Counted from the stretch's first letter, positions 51,569-60,306 are shown. The stretch is 64,000 nucleotides of DNA from Asanoa sp. WMMD1127 (GCF_029626225.1 NZ_JARUBP010000001.1:6510001-6574000); one strand, 5' to 3'. Notes: generated by a model not told the origin, from the letters alone. Numbers and translations: made by a program.

Positions 51569-52548
51569 CGCAGCCCTGCCAGCTCGCTGAGCACCGCGGT
51601 GACCAGGGCCCGCATCAGCGGCACCTTGTAGCCGTTGTCGCGCAGCGGCCGGGCCGCGTCGAGCTCCGCCTCGGCCGCCGCCTCGAACGCCGGCACGGTG
51701 GCCGGCCCGCCGTGCAGGGCACGCTCGGCGACCCGGGCCCGCCACGGGTGCGAGGCCACGGCGCCGAGGGCGATCCGCACGTCGGTCACCAGGCCGCCCT
51801 CGACCGCCAGCACCGCGGCGACCGAGCCGATCGCGAACGCGTACGACGCCCGCTCCCGGACCTTGCGGTAGGCGGACCGCGTGCCGGCCGGCAGCGGTGG
51901 CACCGTCACGCCGGTGACCAGGGCGCCGTCGCTGGTCGTCACCTCCAGGTCGGGCCGGTCGCCGACCGGACGGTAGAAGTCCTCGAGCGGGATCTCGTGC
52001 GGGCCGGCGAGGTCCTGCACGTCGACGCGGGCGTCCAGCGCGCTCAGCGCCACCGCCAGGTCGGACGGATGCGTCGCGACACAGTGGTCGGACGCGCCGA
52101 GGATGGCCAGGTTGTGGTGGGCACCCTCGATGGCCGGGCAGCCGGAGCCCGGCATCCGCTTGTTGCAGGGCTTGGTCGCGTCGGTGAAGTAGACACACCG
52201 GGTGCGCTGCAACAGGTTGCCGCCGGTGGTGGCCACGTTCCGCAGCTGGCCGGAGGCGCCGGCCAGCACCGCCTGGCTGAGCACGGGATAGCGCTCGCGG
52301 ACGACCGGGTGCGCGGCGAGGTCGCTGTTGCGGACGAGCGCGCCGATCCGCAGCGTGCCGCCGTCGTCGGTCACCTCGTGCATCGGCAGCCCGGTCACGT
52401 CGACGAGCAGCTCGGGCCGCTCGACGCCGAGCTTCATCAGGTCGACCAGGTTGGTGCCGCCGCCGAGGTAGCGGGCGCCGGGGTTGTCGGCGACCAGCGC
52501 GACCGCGGCGTCGACGCTGCGGGCCCGGGCGTACGCGAACTCCCGCAT
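51565..52548 (-). CDS. FAD-binding subunit of aldehyde oxidoreductase (PaoB/YagS-like)
   Basis: A 327-residue subunit. YLGGGTNLVDLMKLGVERPELLVDV and GGNLLQRTRC are the FAD-binding motifs of the CO dehydrogenase/xanthine dehydrogenase medium subunit. The insertion CVYFTDATKPCNKRMPGSGCPA carries extra Cys as in E. coli PaoB, where they bind a [4Fe-4S] cluster. This supports the PaoABC subtype over plain xanthine dehydrogenase. The ATG overlaps the Fe-S subunit stop by one base (TGATG). Confidence 0.92.
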   Translation of the reverse strand: MREFAYARARSVDAAVALVADNPGARYLGGGTNLVDLMKLGVERPELLVDVTGLPMHEVTDDGGTLRIGALVRNSDLAAHPVVRERYPVLSQAVLAGASGQLRNVATTGGNLLQRTRCVYFTDATKPCNKRMPGSGCPAIEGAHHNLAILGASDHCVATHPSDLAVALSALDARVDVQDLAGPHEIPLEDFYRPVGDRPDLEVTTSDGALVTGVTVPPLPAGTRSAYRKVRERASYAFAIGSVAAVLAVEGGLVTDVRIALGAVASHPWRARVAERALHGGPATVPAFEAAAEAELDAARPLRDNGYKVPLMRALVTAVLSELAGLR

Positions 52549-53054
52549 CAGTCTCCCCCGGCCACCTCGCGGATCGCGGCCACGATGTGTGGGTACGCGC
52601 CGCAGCGGCAGATGTTGCCGGACATCCGCTCGCGGATCTCGGCGTCGTCGAGGCGCACCTCGCCGTCGGTGACCGCGCTGGGCCAGCCCTCGGCCAGCTC
52701 GTCGAGCATGCCGATGGCGGAGCAGATCTGGCCCGGCGTGCAGTAGCCGCACTGGAAGGCGTCGTGCGCGACGAACGCCGCCTGCATCGGGTGCGGCTCG
52801 TCGTCGGCGAGCCCTTCGACCGTGGTCACCTCGCGGCCGTCGACGGCCACCGCGAACAGCAGGCACGAGTTGACCCGGCGACCGTCGAGCAGCACCGTGC
52901 AGGCGCCGCACTGGCCGTGGTCGCAGCCCTTCTTGGTGCCCGTGTGGTCGAGCCGGTCGCGGAGCAGGTCGAGCAGGGTGGTGCGGTTGTCGACCGTGAC
53001 CTCCCGCGGCGCCCCGTTGAGCATGAGGCGCACGGTGCTCGTCAGCTCGGCCAC
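52548..53054 (-). CDS. [2Fe-2S] subunit of aldehyde oxidoreductase (PaoA/YagT-like)
   Basis: A 168-residue electron-transfer subunit with the plant-type ferredoxin site KKGCDHGQCGACTVLLDGRRVNSC (N-terminal) and the all-helical domain site FQCGYCTPGQICSA plus NICRCGAYPHI. Both clusters have all Cys. It starts MAELTSTVRLMLNG without a signal peptide. It is the first gene of the three-subunit operon; electrons pass from Moco through it to FAD. Its promoter must be in the short gap to the metallophosphoesterase terminator. Confidence 0.94.
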   Translation of the reverse strand: MAELTSTVRLMLNGAPREVTVDNRTTLLDLLRDRLDHTGTKKGCDHGQCGACTVLLDGRRVNSCLLFAVAVDGREVTTVEGLADDEPHPMQAAFVAHDAFQCGYCTPGQICSAIGMLDELAEGWPSAVTDGEVRLDDAEIRERMSGNICRCGAYPHIVAAIREVAGGD

Positions 53055-53064
53055 GAGACGACGT

Positions 53065-53093
53065 TACCCGCCGCGCTGGTGACGCGGCGGGTA
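53065..53093 (-). terminator. Hairpin terminator after the metallophosphoesterase gene
   Basis: A perfect 11-bp stem (tacccgccgcg with cgcggcgggta) has a 7-base loop and lies 15 bp after the stop codon on the minus strand, just before the 2Fe-2S subunit gene. Confidence 0.65.
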
Positions 53094-53107
53094 GTCGGAC
53101 AGCGGGC

Positions 53108-54478
53108 TCAGTGACAGCTGCCGGTCCCGCTGTCGTTGTAGGTCCGGCCGGCCTCGGGCACGAACTGCCAGTCGTACGAGTTGCTGTGCAGCGTGAACTT
53201 GAGGACGCCGAACGTGTCGCTGTTGCGGGCCTGGCTGTTGGGCTGGATCGTGCCGAAGCCGTAGTGGTCGGCGCCGCCCATGCCGGCGACGAACGAGCGC
53301 AGCCCGCGGGCGTTGTCGAGGCCGCCGCTCGGATTCATCGGCGCGAACCGCTCGTACTGGTGGTTGTGTCCCCAGACGACCACGTCCGCGTTGTGGTCGT
53401 AGAGCGCCTGGTAGAGCGGACGGGTCGAGGTGGACGGCGCGTGGTTGGCGCCCGAGGTGTAGAGCGGGTGGTGCCAGTAGGCCAGCGTGCAGGGCCGGGT
53501 GTTGGCAGCCAGGTCGTTGCGCAGCCAGGTGACCTGGGCCGAGCTGGCCGACGTGCTGATGTTGGAGTTGAGCGAGACGATGTGCCAGTTGCCCAGGTTG
53601 TAGGAGTAGTAGCCCTGCCCCGCCGGGCCGGCCTGGGAGCCGAAGTAGCTGTAGTAGCCACTCGCGCCGGACGTGTTGTAGTCGTGGTTGCCCGGCGAGG
53701 GCCGGGTCCGCGACTTGAACGCGCCCCAGGTCGGCTGGTAGTAGCTGGAGAACTGGCCGCTGGTCCCATCGGGATAGACGTTGTCGCCGGTGGTGAACAC
53801 CGTGCCGGAGATGCCGTTCACCAGCGCGGCGGTGGCGCTGTCACCGGATCCCGACGTGGCGATGTCGCCGGCGCCGACCAGCACCGGGTCGCCGCTCGGC
53901 GGCGGGGTCGTCGTGCCGGCGGTGACCTCGAGCTGCGGCGCGTCGGCGCCGCTCTCCCGCGCGTCGTAGTAGGCGCCGTCGGTGCTGCCGGACGTCGCGC
54001 CGAAGCTGAACGTGCCGTTGCCCCGCACGACGCTGGTGACGTCGAGCTCGTACCAGCCGTTGGCGGTGACGCCGCCGATCGAGCCGACCGACGCGCCGTC
54101 GATCGCCGGCTGGTTGTTCCACGTCGTGCCGGTCTCCGACCAGGTGGTGTTGGACATCGCCCGGAACGCGCCGCCGTCGTCGCTGCCGGAGTTGCCGGAG
54201 ATCGTCCGCAGACGCAGCTTGGCGGAGCTGACCGTGCCGCTGACGCCGCTCACCGAGAAGCGCAGGAACATCCGGCGGACCGGGCTGTTGTCGACCGTGA
54301 TCTGGGTCGACGTGCCGTAGTTGGTCGACGCCGTGTCGTTCTGCACGTAGGTGTCGGCGGACGGCCGGAAGGTGCTGGTGGCGGCGGCCGCGGGGCTGGT
54401 CGAGCCGAGTACGGCGGCGATGATGCCGCCGGCCAGGACGGTCGCCGTGGTGGCGCCGGCCAGGATAGGGGTGCGCAT
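53108..54478 (-). CDS. Secreted DNRLRE-domain metallophosphoesterase
   Basis: A 456-residue protein with signal peptide (MRTPILAGATTATVLAGGII...AAAAT). Residues about 36-190 form a DNRLRE-type beta-sandwich (FRPSADTYVQND, STNYGTSTQITVDNSPVRRMFLRF, WSETGTTWNNQPA), a carbohydrate/surface-binding module. After a Thr/Pro linker the calcineurin-like phosphoesterase domain has VGAGDIA, TTGDNVYPDG, SPGNHDYN, YWHHPLYTSG and VWGHNHQYER, all five metal motifs. It probably releases phosphate from organic phosphoesters outside the cell. A GTTCACC inverted pair resembling PHO-box units lies upstream, which fits phosphate control. Confidence 0.9.
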   Translation of the reverse strand: MRTPILAGATTATVLAGGIIAAVLGSTSPAAAATSTFRPSADTYVQNDTASTNYGTSTQITVDNSPVRRMFLRFSVSGVSGTVSSAKLRLRTISGNSGSDDGGAFRAMSNTTWSETGTTWNNQPAIDGASVGSIGGVTANGWYELDVTSVVRGNGTFSFGATSGSTDGAYYDARESGADAPQLEVTAGTTTPPPSGDPVLVGAGDIATSGSGDSATAALVNGISGTVFTTGDNVYPDGTSGQFSSYYQPTWGAFKSRTRPSPGNHDYNTSGASGYYSYFGSQAGPAGQGYYSYNLGNWHIVSLNSNISTSASSAQVTWLRNDLAANTRPCTLAYWHHPLYTSGANHAPSTSTRPLYQALYDHNADVVVWGHNHQYERFAPMNPSGGLDNARGLRSFVAGMGGADHYGFGTIQPNSQARNSDTFGVLKFTLHSNSYDWQFVPEAGRTYNDSGTGSCH

Positions 54479-54522
54479 GGTCCAGGAATCTACGGGCTTG
54501 GATCAACTTGATCGGGTCGTCC

Positions 54523-54553
54523 GGGTGAACGGCGGACACCGATCTGTTCACCC
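54523..54553. promoter_or_regulatory. GTTCACC-containing inverted repeat, PHO-box-like
   Basis: GGGTGAAC (54523-54530) and GTTCACCC (54546-54553) are exact reverse complements 15 bp apart in the divergent gap between the metallophosphoesterase and the MFS/TolB pair. GTTCACC is the repeat unit of streptomycete PhoP boxes, normally direct repeats every 11 bp. Here a second direct unit is at best degenerate on each strand. Confidence 0.4.
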
Positions 54554-54597
54554 CGCGACGGTTGCCTCGGGCCGATCCGACATGGAGGGTTTTCGGC

Positions 54598-55836
54598 GTG
54601 TACCTGTCGACGATCTCTCGGCCCGCCGCGGGGAACGGCCGGGGTCGGCGCGGCGCGGCGTTCGTCGGCGGCAACGTGCTGGCGCTGGGCACCGTCAGCC
54701 TCGTCACCGACGTGTCCGCCGAGATGGTCACCGCCGTCCTCCCGCTCTACCTGGTGCTCGGCCTGCACTTGAGCCCGCTGGCGTACGGCGTCGTCGACGG
54801 CGTCTACACGGGAGCGACCGCCCTGCTGCGGATCGCGGGCGGCTACGTCGCCGACCGGGTGCGGGCCCGCAAGACCCTCGCGGGGTTCGGCTACGCGCTG
54901 TCCGCCGTTGCCAAGCTCGGGCTGCTGGCCGCCGGCCGGTCGCTGGGCGCCATCGGCCTCGTGGTCGCGGTCGACCGGATGGGCAAGGGCCTGCGGACGG
55001 CGCCGCGGGACGCGCTGATCACCCTGTCGACGCCGCCGGGCGAGCTCGGCCGGGCGTTCGGCGTGCACCGCACCATGGACGCGGTGGGCGCGTTCCTGGG
55101 GCCGCTGGTCGCGCTGGCGGTGCTGGCCGCGTCCGGGCAGTCGTACGACGCGGTGTTCGTGACCAGCTTCCTCGTGGCGATCCTCGGGGTGGCCGTCCTG
55201 GTGCTGTTCGTGCGGGAGCGGTCCGCCGCGGTGCCCGCGACGCCGGTGCGGGTGCGGGCCGCGGTCGACCTGCTGCGCTCCGGCGACCTGCGCCGCCTGC
55301 TGCTGGCCGCCACCCTGCTGGGCCTGGCGACCATCGGGGACGGGTTCGTCTACCTGATGCTCCAGCGCCGCACCGAGATCGGGCTGCTCTGGTTCCCACT
55401 GCTGGCGGTGGGCACCAGCCTCGGCTACCTGCTGCTGGCCGCGCCGCTGGGGATGCTCGCCGACCGGATCGGCCGCCGACCGGTGCTGCTGGCCGGGTAC
55501 GCGGCCCTCGCGCTGACCTACCTGCTGCTGGCCGCGCCGGTCGGCGGCTGGGTGCTGCTGGTCGCGGCGCTCGGCGCGTACGGTCTCTACTACGCCGCCA
55601 CCGACGGCGTGCTGATGGCGCTGGCCGGCCCGGTGCTGCCCGACAACCTGCGGGCGACCGGTCTGGCGCTCGTGCAGACCGGGCAGGCGCTGGCCTACCT
55701 GGTGTCGTCGGTGCTGTTCGGGGTGGCCTGGGCCGCCTGGGGGCCGACCGCCGCCGTGCTGGCGGCGGCCCTGGTCGCGGTCGTCGCCGGCGGGGTCACC
55801 GCCGGCCTGCTCTTCCACAAGGGACGGTCGGCGTGA
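54598..55836 (+). CDS. MFS transporter
   Basis: The GTG at 54598 gives 412 residues and has GGAGG about 9 bases upstream; a TTG at 54562 is rejected. There are 12 helices. LALGTVSLVTDVSAEMVTAVLPLYLVLGLHLSPLAYGVVDGVYTG is typical of the YfkF/UhpC-distant MFS group that I mostly see annotated as a nitrate- or drug-like transporter. GGYVADRVRARKTLAGFGYALSAVAK and RMGKGLRTAPRDALI give motif A. The substrate is unknown. It overlaps the next gene by 4 bp (GTGA), so the pair works together. Confidence 0.82.
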   Translation: MYLSTISRPAAGNGRGRRGAAFVGGNVLALGTVSLVTDVSAEMVTAVLPLYLVLGLHLSPLAYGVVDGVYTGATALLRIAGGYVADRVRARKTLAGFGYALSAVAKLGLLAAGRSLGAIGLVVAVDRMGKGLRTAPRDALITLSTPPGELGRAFGVHRTMDAVGAFLGPLVALAVLAASGQSYDAVFVTSFLVAILGVAVLVLFVRERSAAVPATPVRVRAAVDLLRSGDLRRLLLAATLLGLATIGDGFVYLMLQRRTEIGLLWFPLLAVGTSLGYLLLAAPLGMLADRIGRRPVLLAGYAALALTYLLLAAPVGGWVLLVAALGAYGLYYAATDGVLMALAGPVLPDNLRATGLALVQTGQALAYLVSSVLFGVAWAAWGPTAAVLAAALVAVVAGGVTAGLLFHKGRSA

Positions 55837-56804
55837 ACGGCTGGAGTCTGCGGGCCCGGATGCTGTCGGTGCTCGCGTTCGCGGTGGTGCTGGCCGTCAT
55901 GGCGACGGCTTACATCATGGGCGCGCGGGAGCCGTCCGCGGCCGGGCCCACGGCCGCCGTCACGCTCGACCGGGCGCCGGCCCTGCTGACGGTGACCGAC
56001 CGGCACGTCGCGCTGGTGTCCACTTCGGACCCGGCCGGATCGCGGACGGTCTCGGCGGTCGAGTGCGTGCGGGTCTACGCGGCCGCCGGCACCGGGATCT
56101 GCCTGCAGCCGGCGACGCCGTGGACGTACAAGGCGGTGGTCCTCGACCGGAACCTGGCGCCCGTGCGGTCCGTCGACATCCCCGGCCTGCCGAACCGGGC
56201 CCGGGTCTCGCCGTCGGGGCGGTTCGTCGCGTGGACCACGTTCGTCGGCGGGGACTCCTACAACAGCGGCGGCTTCTCGACCCGCACGGGCATCCTCGAC
56301 ACCTCCGGCGGAACGCTGGTCGCCTCGCTCGAGGAGTTCACCGCGCTGCGGGACGGGGCGCCGGTGCGCTCCGTCGACCGCAACTTCTGGGGCGTCACGT
56401 TCGCGGCCGACGACAACACGTTCTACGCGACGATGTCCACGGGCGGCCACCGTTACCTGATGAAGGGCGACCTCGCCGGGCGTACGCTGCGGACCGTCGC
56501 CGACAACGTCGAGTGCCCGTCGCTGTCACCGGACGGGCGCCGGATCGCCTTCAAGCACGCGATCGACGGCGACCCGACCCGCGGCTGGCGGCTGTCCGTG
56601 CTGGACCTCGCGACGCTGGCGGTGACCCCGCTGGCCGAGTCCACGAGCGTCGACGACCAGCCGGCCTGGCTCGACGCCGGGACGATCGGCTACACGGTGC
56701 GGCAGGCCGACGGCCGGCCCGACGTGTGGTCGGTGCCGGCCGACGGGTCGGGCGCGCCGCGGCTGCTGGTGCCCGGCGCGGAGTCGCCCGCCGCCCTGGC
56801 ATAG
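55833..56804 (+). CDS. TolB-like beta-propeller protein with N-terminal anchor
   Basis: A 323-residue protein from GTG 55833. One hydrophobic segment (ARMLSVLAFAVVLAVMATAYIMG, residues 7-29) anchors or exports it. PD40/WD40-like repeats follow: RARVSPSGRFVAWTTFV, CPSLSPDGRRIAFKHAIDG, DQPAWLDAGTIGYTVRQADGRPDVW. Such propellers are usually outside the membrane and bind proteins or ligands. Strict coupling to an MFS gene suggests a periplasmic-side partner of the transporter, an arrangement I do not recognise as named. Confidence 0.8.
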   Translation: MNGWSLRARMLSVLAFAVVLAVMATAYIMGAREPSAAGPTAAVTLDRAPALLTVTDRHVALVSTSDPAGSRTVSAVECVRVYAAAGTGICLQPATPWTYKAVVLDRNLAPVRSVDIPGLPNRARVSPSGRFVAWTTFVGGDSYNSGGFSTRTGILDTSGGTLVASLEEFTALRDGAPVRSVDRNFWGVTFAADDNTFYATMSTGGHRYLMKGDLAGRTLRTVADNVECPSLSPDGRRIAFKHAIDGDPTRGWRLSVLDLATLAVTPLAESTSVDDQPAWLDAGTIGYTVRQADGRPDVWSVPADGSGAPRLLVPGAESPAALA

Positions 56805-56835
56805 CGATCGGCGCGATCGGGTAAACCCTCCCGCC

Positions 56836-57531
56836 ATGCGCCAGGTCCTGCTGAAAGTGCTGCTGCCGCTCGTCGCCCTCTACGGGCTGATGATCGCGAT
56901 CGGGCTGTTCGTCACCAAGGTGGCCGACGGCTGGTGGCCGTTCACCGCCGAGGACGACGTCAACACGTCGTTGGAGGCCGCCCGTTCCGGGCCGCTGACC
57001 GCCGCGTCGCTGGTGTTCAGCACGATCGCCGACACCTGGTCGATCATCGCCGTCTGCACGTTCGCGGTGGTGATCCTGGTGGTCACCCGCCGGCCGTGGC
57101 GCGAGCCGCTGTTCCTCGCCGGCGCCGTCGCCGCGCAGGCCCTCATCTTCCTGCTCACCACCCTCGCCATCGACCGGCACCGGCCCGCGGTCGAGCACAT
57201 GGACGTCTCGCCGCCCACCTCGAGCTTCCCGTCGGGCCACACCTCGGCGGCGACCGCGCTCTACTGCGGACTGGCGCTGCTGTTCGCGCTCCGCTCGACC
57301 AGCGGGCGCTGGGAGGCGGTGGTCTGGACGGTGTTCGTGCTGATCCCGCTCGGGGTCGCGATGACCCGGCTCTATCGCGGCATGCACCACCCGAGCGACG
57401 TGATCGGCTCGTTCATCAACGCCGGCCTCTGCCTCACCATCATGTACCACGGCGTGCTCCGCTGGCGTGGCGCTCCCCCGCCCCGCCCCGTCGACACGCG
57501 TAAGTCGGTATCGCTGGCGCGCTCCCGCTGA
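56836..57531 (+). CDS. PAP2 family membrane phosphatase
   Basis: A 231-residue integral membrane protein with six helices. The three-part catalytic motif is present: IDRHRPAVEHMD (variant of KxxxxxxRP), SFPSGHTSAA (PSGH), and TRLYRGMHHPSDVIGS (SRxxxxxHxxxD with Thr in first place). It dephosphorylates lipid phosphates such as undecaprenyl pyrophosphate or phosphatidic acid at the outer face of the membrane. It starts 31 bp after the TolB-like gene on the same strand and may share its transcript. Confidence 0.9.
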   Translation: MRQVLLKVLLPLVALYGLMIAIGLFVTKVADGWWPFTAEDDVNTSLEAARSGPLTAASLVFSTIADTWSIIAVCTFAVVILVVTRRPWREPLFLAGAVAAQALIFLLTTLAIDRHRPAVEHMDVSPPTSSFPSGHTSAATALYCGLALLFALRSTSGRWEAVVWTVFVLIPLGVAMTRLYRGMHHPSDVIGSFINAGLCLTIMYHGVLRWRGAPPPRPVDTRKSVSLARSR

Positions 57532-57543
57532 TATGCATGGCGC

Positions 57544-58770
57544 ATGGCGCCGCAGCTCTCCCCCGGTCGGGCCACGGCGGCGCTGATCGCGCTCTCGTTG
57601 GCCGCGTTCGCCTACGTGACCACGGAAGTGGCGCCCATCGGGCTGCTCACGGTCATCGCGTCCGACCTGGACCGGTCGCGCTCCGAGGTCGGGCTGCTGG
57701 TCACCGGCTACGCGTTCGTCGTCGTGCTGGCCTCGTTGCCGCTGACGCTGGTGACCAGGCGGATCCCGCGACGCCGGCTGCTGGCCGTGACGTTCGCCGT
57801 GTTCGTCCTGGCCACCGCGGCGGCCGCGCTGGCCACCGACTACTGGGTGCTGGCCGGGGCGCGGCTGGCCACGGCGGCCACCCAGGCCCTGTTCTGGTCG
57901 GTGGTCGGGCCCACGGTGACCGGCCTGTTCCCGCCCGAGGTGCGGGGCCGGATCGTGTCGCGGTTCGCCCTCGGCCCGTCGCTGGCCCCGGTGCTCGGCC
58001 TGCCGCTGGCCACCTGGGTGGGTCAGCAGGCCGGCTGGCGCACCGCGTTCGCCGTGCTGGCCGCGCTCGGGCTGGTCGCCGGCGCGGTGGTCACCGTGCT
58101 GCTGCCGTCGTTCGCGCCGGCCGACGGCGGCGCCGCCCGCGGCACCACGCCCGACCGGGGCCGGTTCCGCGTGCTGCTCGTGGTGACCGCGCTCGGCATC
58201 ACGGGCAACTTCGTCGGGCAGACCTACATCACGCCGTTCCTGCTCGACGTCAGCCGCTTCCCCGACGCCTCGCTGTCGCTGCTGCTGCTCGTGGCGGGCG
58301 TCGCCGGCGTGGTCGGCACGATCGTTATCGGCCGGTTCATCGACAGCCGGCCGGTGGCCGCGCAGATCGTGCCGCTGGCGCTGGTCGGCGGCGGCATGCT
58401 GCTGATGTACGCGCTGGGCCAGTTCCGCCCGGTGGCCGTGGTGCTGCTCGCGCTGTTCGGAATGGCCTTCAGCGCCTTCGCCGCGACGGTGCAGGGCCGC
58501 ACGCTACAACTCGCACCCGGCAACACCGACCTGGCCTCGGCCGCCTCCGGGTCCGCCTTCAACGCGGGCATCGCGAGCGGCTCCCTGCTCGGCGGCGTCG
58601 TGCTCTCCACGGCCGGCGTACGCCCGATCATGTTGTGCGGGGGTCTGATCGTCGCGGTCGCGTTGGTGGTGGCATTGAGCGACGCGCGTCGCCACCGCCC
58701 GGCGCCGGCGGACGTGCCCGCTCGGCGACGGCCAACGGTCACGGTGGAGCCGCGGGCCGGCGCGCGCTAG
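57544..58770 (+). CDS. DHA1-family MFS exporter (AraJ/sugar-efflux type)
   Basis: A 408-residue, 12-helix transporter. LIALSLAAFAYVTTEVAPIGLLTVIASDLDRSRSEVGLLVTGYAFVVVLASLPLTLVTRRIPRR is the signature of the AraJ/SotB-like efflux group. SVVGPTVTGLFPPEVRGRIVSRFALGPSLAPVLGLPLATWVGQQAGWR is also typical. It exports sugars, nucleosides or drugs by proton antiport. The basic C-terminal tail is short. The start is 12 bp after the PAP2 stop. The stop overlaps that of the convergent kinase gene by 4 bp. Confidence 0.86.
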   Translation: MAPQLSPGRATAALIALSLAAFAYVTTEVAPIGLLTVIASDLDRSRSEVGLLVTGYAFVVVLASLPLTLVTRRIPRRRLLAVTFAVFVLATAAAALATDYWVLAGARLATAATQALFWSVVGPTVTGLFPPEVRGRIVSRFALGPSLAPVLGLPLATWVGQQAGWRTAFAVLAALGLVAGAVVTVLLPSFAPADGGAARGTTPDRGRFRVLLVVTALGITGNFVGQTYITPFLLDVSRFPDASLSLLLLVAGVAGVVGTIVIGRFIDSRPVAAQIVPLALVGGGMLLMYALGQFRPVAVVLLALFGMAFSAFAATVQGRTLQLAPGNTDLASAASGSAFNAGIASGSLLGGVVLSTAGVRPIMLCGGLIVAVALVVALSDARRHRPAPADVPARRRPTVTVEPRAGAR

Positions 58771-59315
58771 CCGATCGCCTGCCAGGTTCGGGCGGCCAGC
58801 GTCGCGACCGGAAGCTCGCCGTCGAGGACGAGGTGGGCCGTGTCGCGGGCGGGCTCGGTGTGCCGGGCGTGGGCGGTCCGTCGGTGCCGGACGTAGTTGG
58901 ACAGCAGCCGGTCGAGCGGGACCGTGCCGCGGACACACTGCCGCTCGATCTTGCGCGCGAGGCGCAGGTCGGCGGGGACGTCCACGTACACGTCGAAGCG
59001 GGTGTGCGGCGAGGCCGGGGTCGTGCGGTGAGCGAACATTCCCTCCACGATGACCACGGTGGAGGCGCCCAGGGCCGTGGTCGCGTCGCGGTCGAGAGCG
59101 GCGAGGTCCAGCGAGCGCGGATCGCCGACGTCCAGCCGCGGGATGCCGCCGGCGTCGGGGAGCCAGACGCCGCGGGCCGGGTCGTCGTGGAAATAGAAGT
59201 CGTCCTGGTGCAGGACCGTGATCCCCGCACGGTCGGCGGCCAGGGCCGCTGCCAGGGTGGTCTTGCCCGCGCCGGCGCCGCCGGTCAACGTCAACAACAA
59301 GCCCGGGCGACCCAC
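58767..59315 (-). CDS. Uridine kinase-like P-loop NTPase
   Basis: The GTG at 59315 (MGRPGLLLTLTGGAGAGKTTLA) gives 182 residues, starting just before the P-loop GGAGAGKTT. HQDDFYFHDDPARG matches the uridine kinase DDFY motif that contacts the base and phosphate acceptor. VVIVEGMFAH is the Walker B-like strand, and RLARKIERQCVRGT the lid region. It probably phosphorylates uridine/cytidine or a related small molecule in the cytoplasm. Longer starts overlap the divergent exonuclease gene and are not used. Confidence 0.82.
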   Translation of the reverse strand: MGRPGLLLTLTGGAGAGKTTLAAALAADRAGITVLHQDDFYFHDDPARGVWLPDAGGIPRLDVGDPRSLDLAALDRDATTALGASTVVIVEGMFAHRTTPASPHTRFDVYVDVPADLRLARKIERQCVRGTVPLDRLLSNYVRHRRTAHARHTEPARDTAHLVLDGELPVATLAARTWQAIG

Positions 59316-59379
59316 GTCGCGCAGCCTAGCCGTGCGGGGCCGTCGCGGAAGTGTCGGATCGGCATGGCAGGCTGTGACG

Positions 59380-60306
59380 ATGACCAACCGACCGCTGCTG
59401 CTCGTGGACGCGCCGAGCCTCTATTTCCGGGCCTACTTCGGCATTCCGGAGTCGGCGGCGCAGGCACCCGACGGCAGCCCGGTCAACGCGGTCCGTGGTT
59501 TTCTCGACATGGTCGCCCAGCTCATCCGCACCCGCCGGCCCGACCGGCTGGTCTGCGCGCTCGACTACGACTGGCGGCCGGCGTGGCGGGTCAAGCTGAT
59601 CCCGTCCTACAAGGCGCACCGGCTGGCGCCCGGCGGTGGACCGTCCACCGAGGTCGTGCCGCCCAACCTGGAGACCCAGGTGCCGCTGATCCTCGAGGTG
59701 CTGGCCGCGGTCGGGATCCCGGCGGTCGGCGCCAAGGGCTACGAGGCCGACGACGTGCTCGGCACGCTGGCCACCACGCAGCCGGGCCCGGTCGAGGTGG
59801 CGTCCGGCGACCGCGACCTCTACCAGCTCATCGACGACGCGAAGCCGGTGCGCCTGCTCTACTGCGGACGCGGCGTCAGCAAGCTCGAAGACAGCGACGA
59901 CGCCGCGGTCCAGGCGAAATACGGCGTGCCGGCGTCCGGCTACGCCGACTTCGCGGCGCTGCGCGGCGACCCGAGCGACGGCCTGCCGGGCGTGCCCGGC
60001 GTGGGCGAGAAGACCGCGGCCCGCCTGGTCACCCGCTACGGCACCCTCGACGCGATGCTGGCGGCCCTCGACGACCCGAAGGCGGGCTTCGCCCCGGGCC
60101 TACGCGGCAAGCTCGACGCGGCCCGCGACTATCTGGCGGTCGCGCCCACGGTGGTCAAGGTCGCCCGCGACGTCTCACTGCCCGACCTGGACACCACGTT
60201 GCCGAGCGCCCCGGCCGACGGCGACACCCTGCTCGCCCTGGCGGAGAAGTGGAACCTCGCCGGCCCGTGCCGCCGCCTCGTCGACGCGATCGCCGCTACG
60301 CGTTGA
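59380..60306 (+). CDS. 5'-3' exonuclease (FEN-like, PolA N-domain type)
   Basis: The ATG at 59380 (MTNRPLLLVDAPSLYFRAYFG) gives 308 residues. Metal-binding acidic residues lie in LLLVDAPSL, ALDYDWRPAWR, GYEADDVLGTLA and ASGDRDLYQL. The helix-hairpin-helix is RGDPSDGLPGVPGVGEKTAARL. It is the free-standing actinobacterial homologue of the Pol I 5' nuclease (as mycobacterial Rv2090), which removes RNA primers and flaps. It is convergent with helY with an 11-bp overlap, the same neighbourhood as in mycobacteria. Confidence 0.92.
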   Translation: MTNRPLLLVDAPSLYFRAYFGIPESAAQAPDGSPVNAVRGFLDMVAQLIRTRRPDRLVCALDYDWRPAWRVKLIPSYKAHRLAPGGGPSTEVVPPNLETQVPLILEVLAAVGIPAVGAKGYEADDVLGTLATTQPGPVEVASGDRDLYQLIDDAKPVRLLYCGRGVSKLEDSDDAAVQAKYGVPASGYADFAALRGDPSDGLPGVPGVGEKTAARLVTRYGTLDAMLAALDDPKAGFAPGLRGKLDAARDYLAVAPTVVKVARDVSLPDLDTTLPSAPADGDTLLALAEKWNLAGPCRRLVDAIAATR

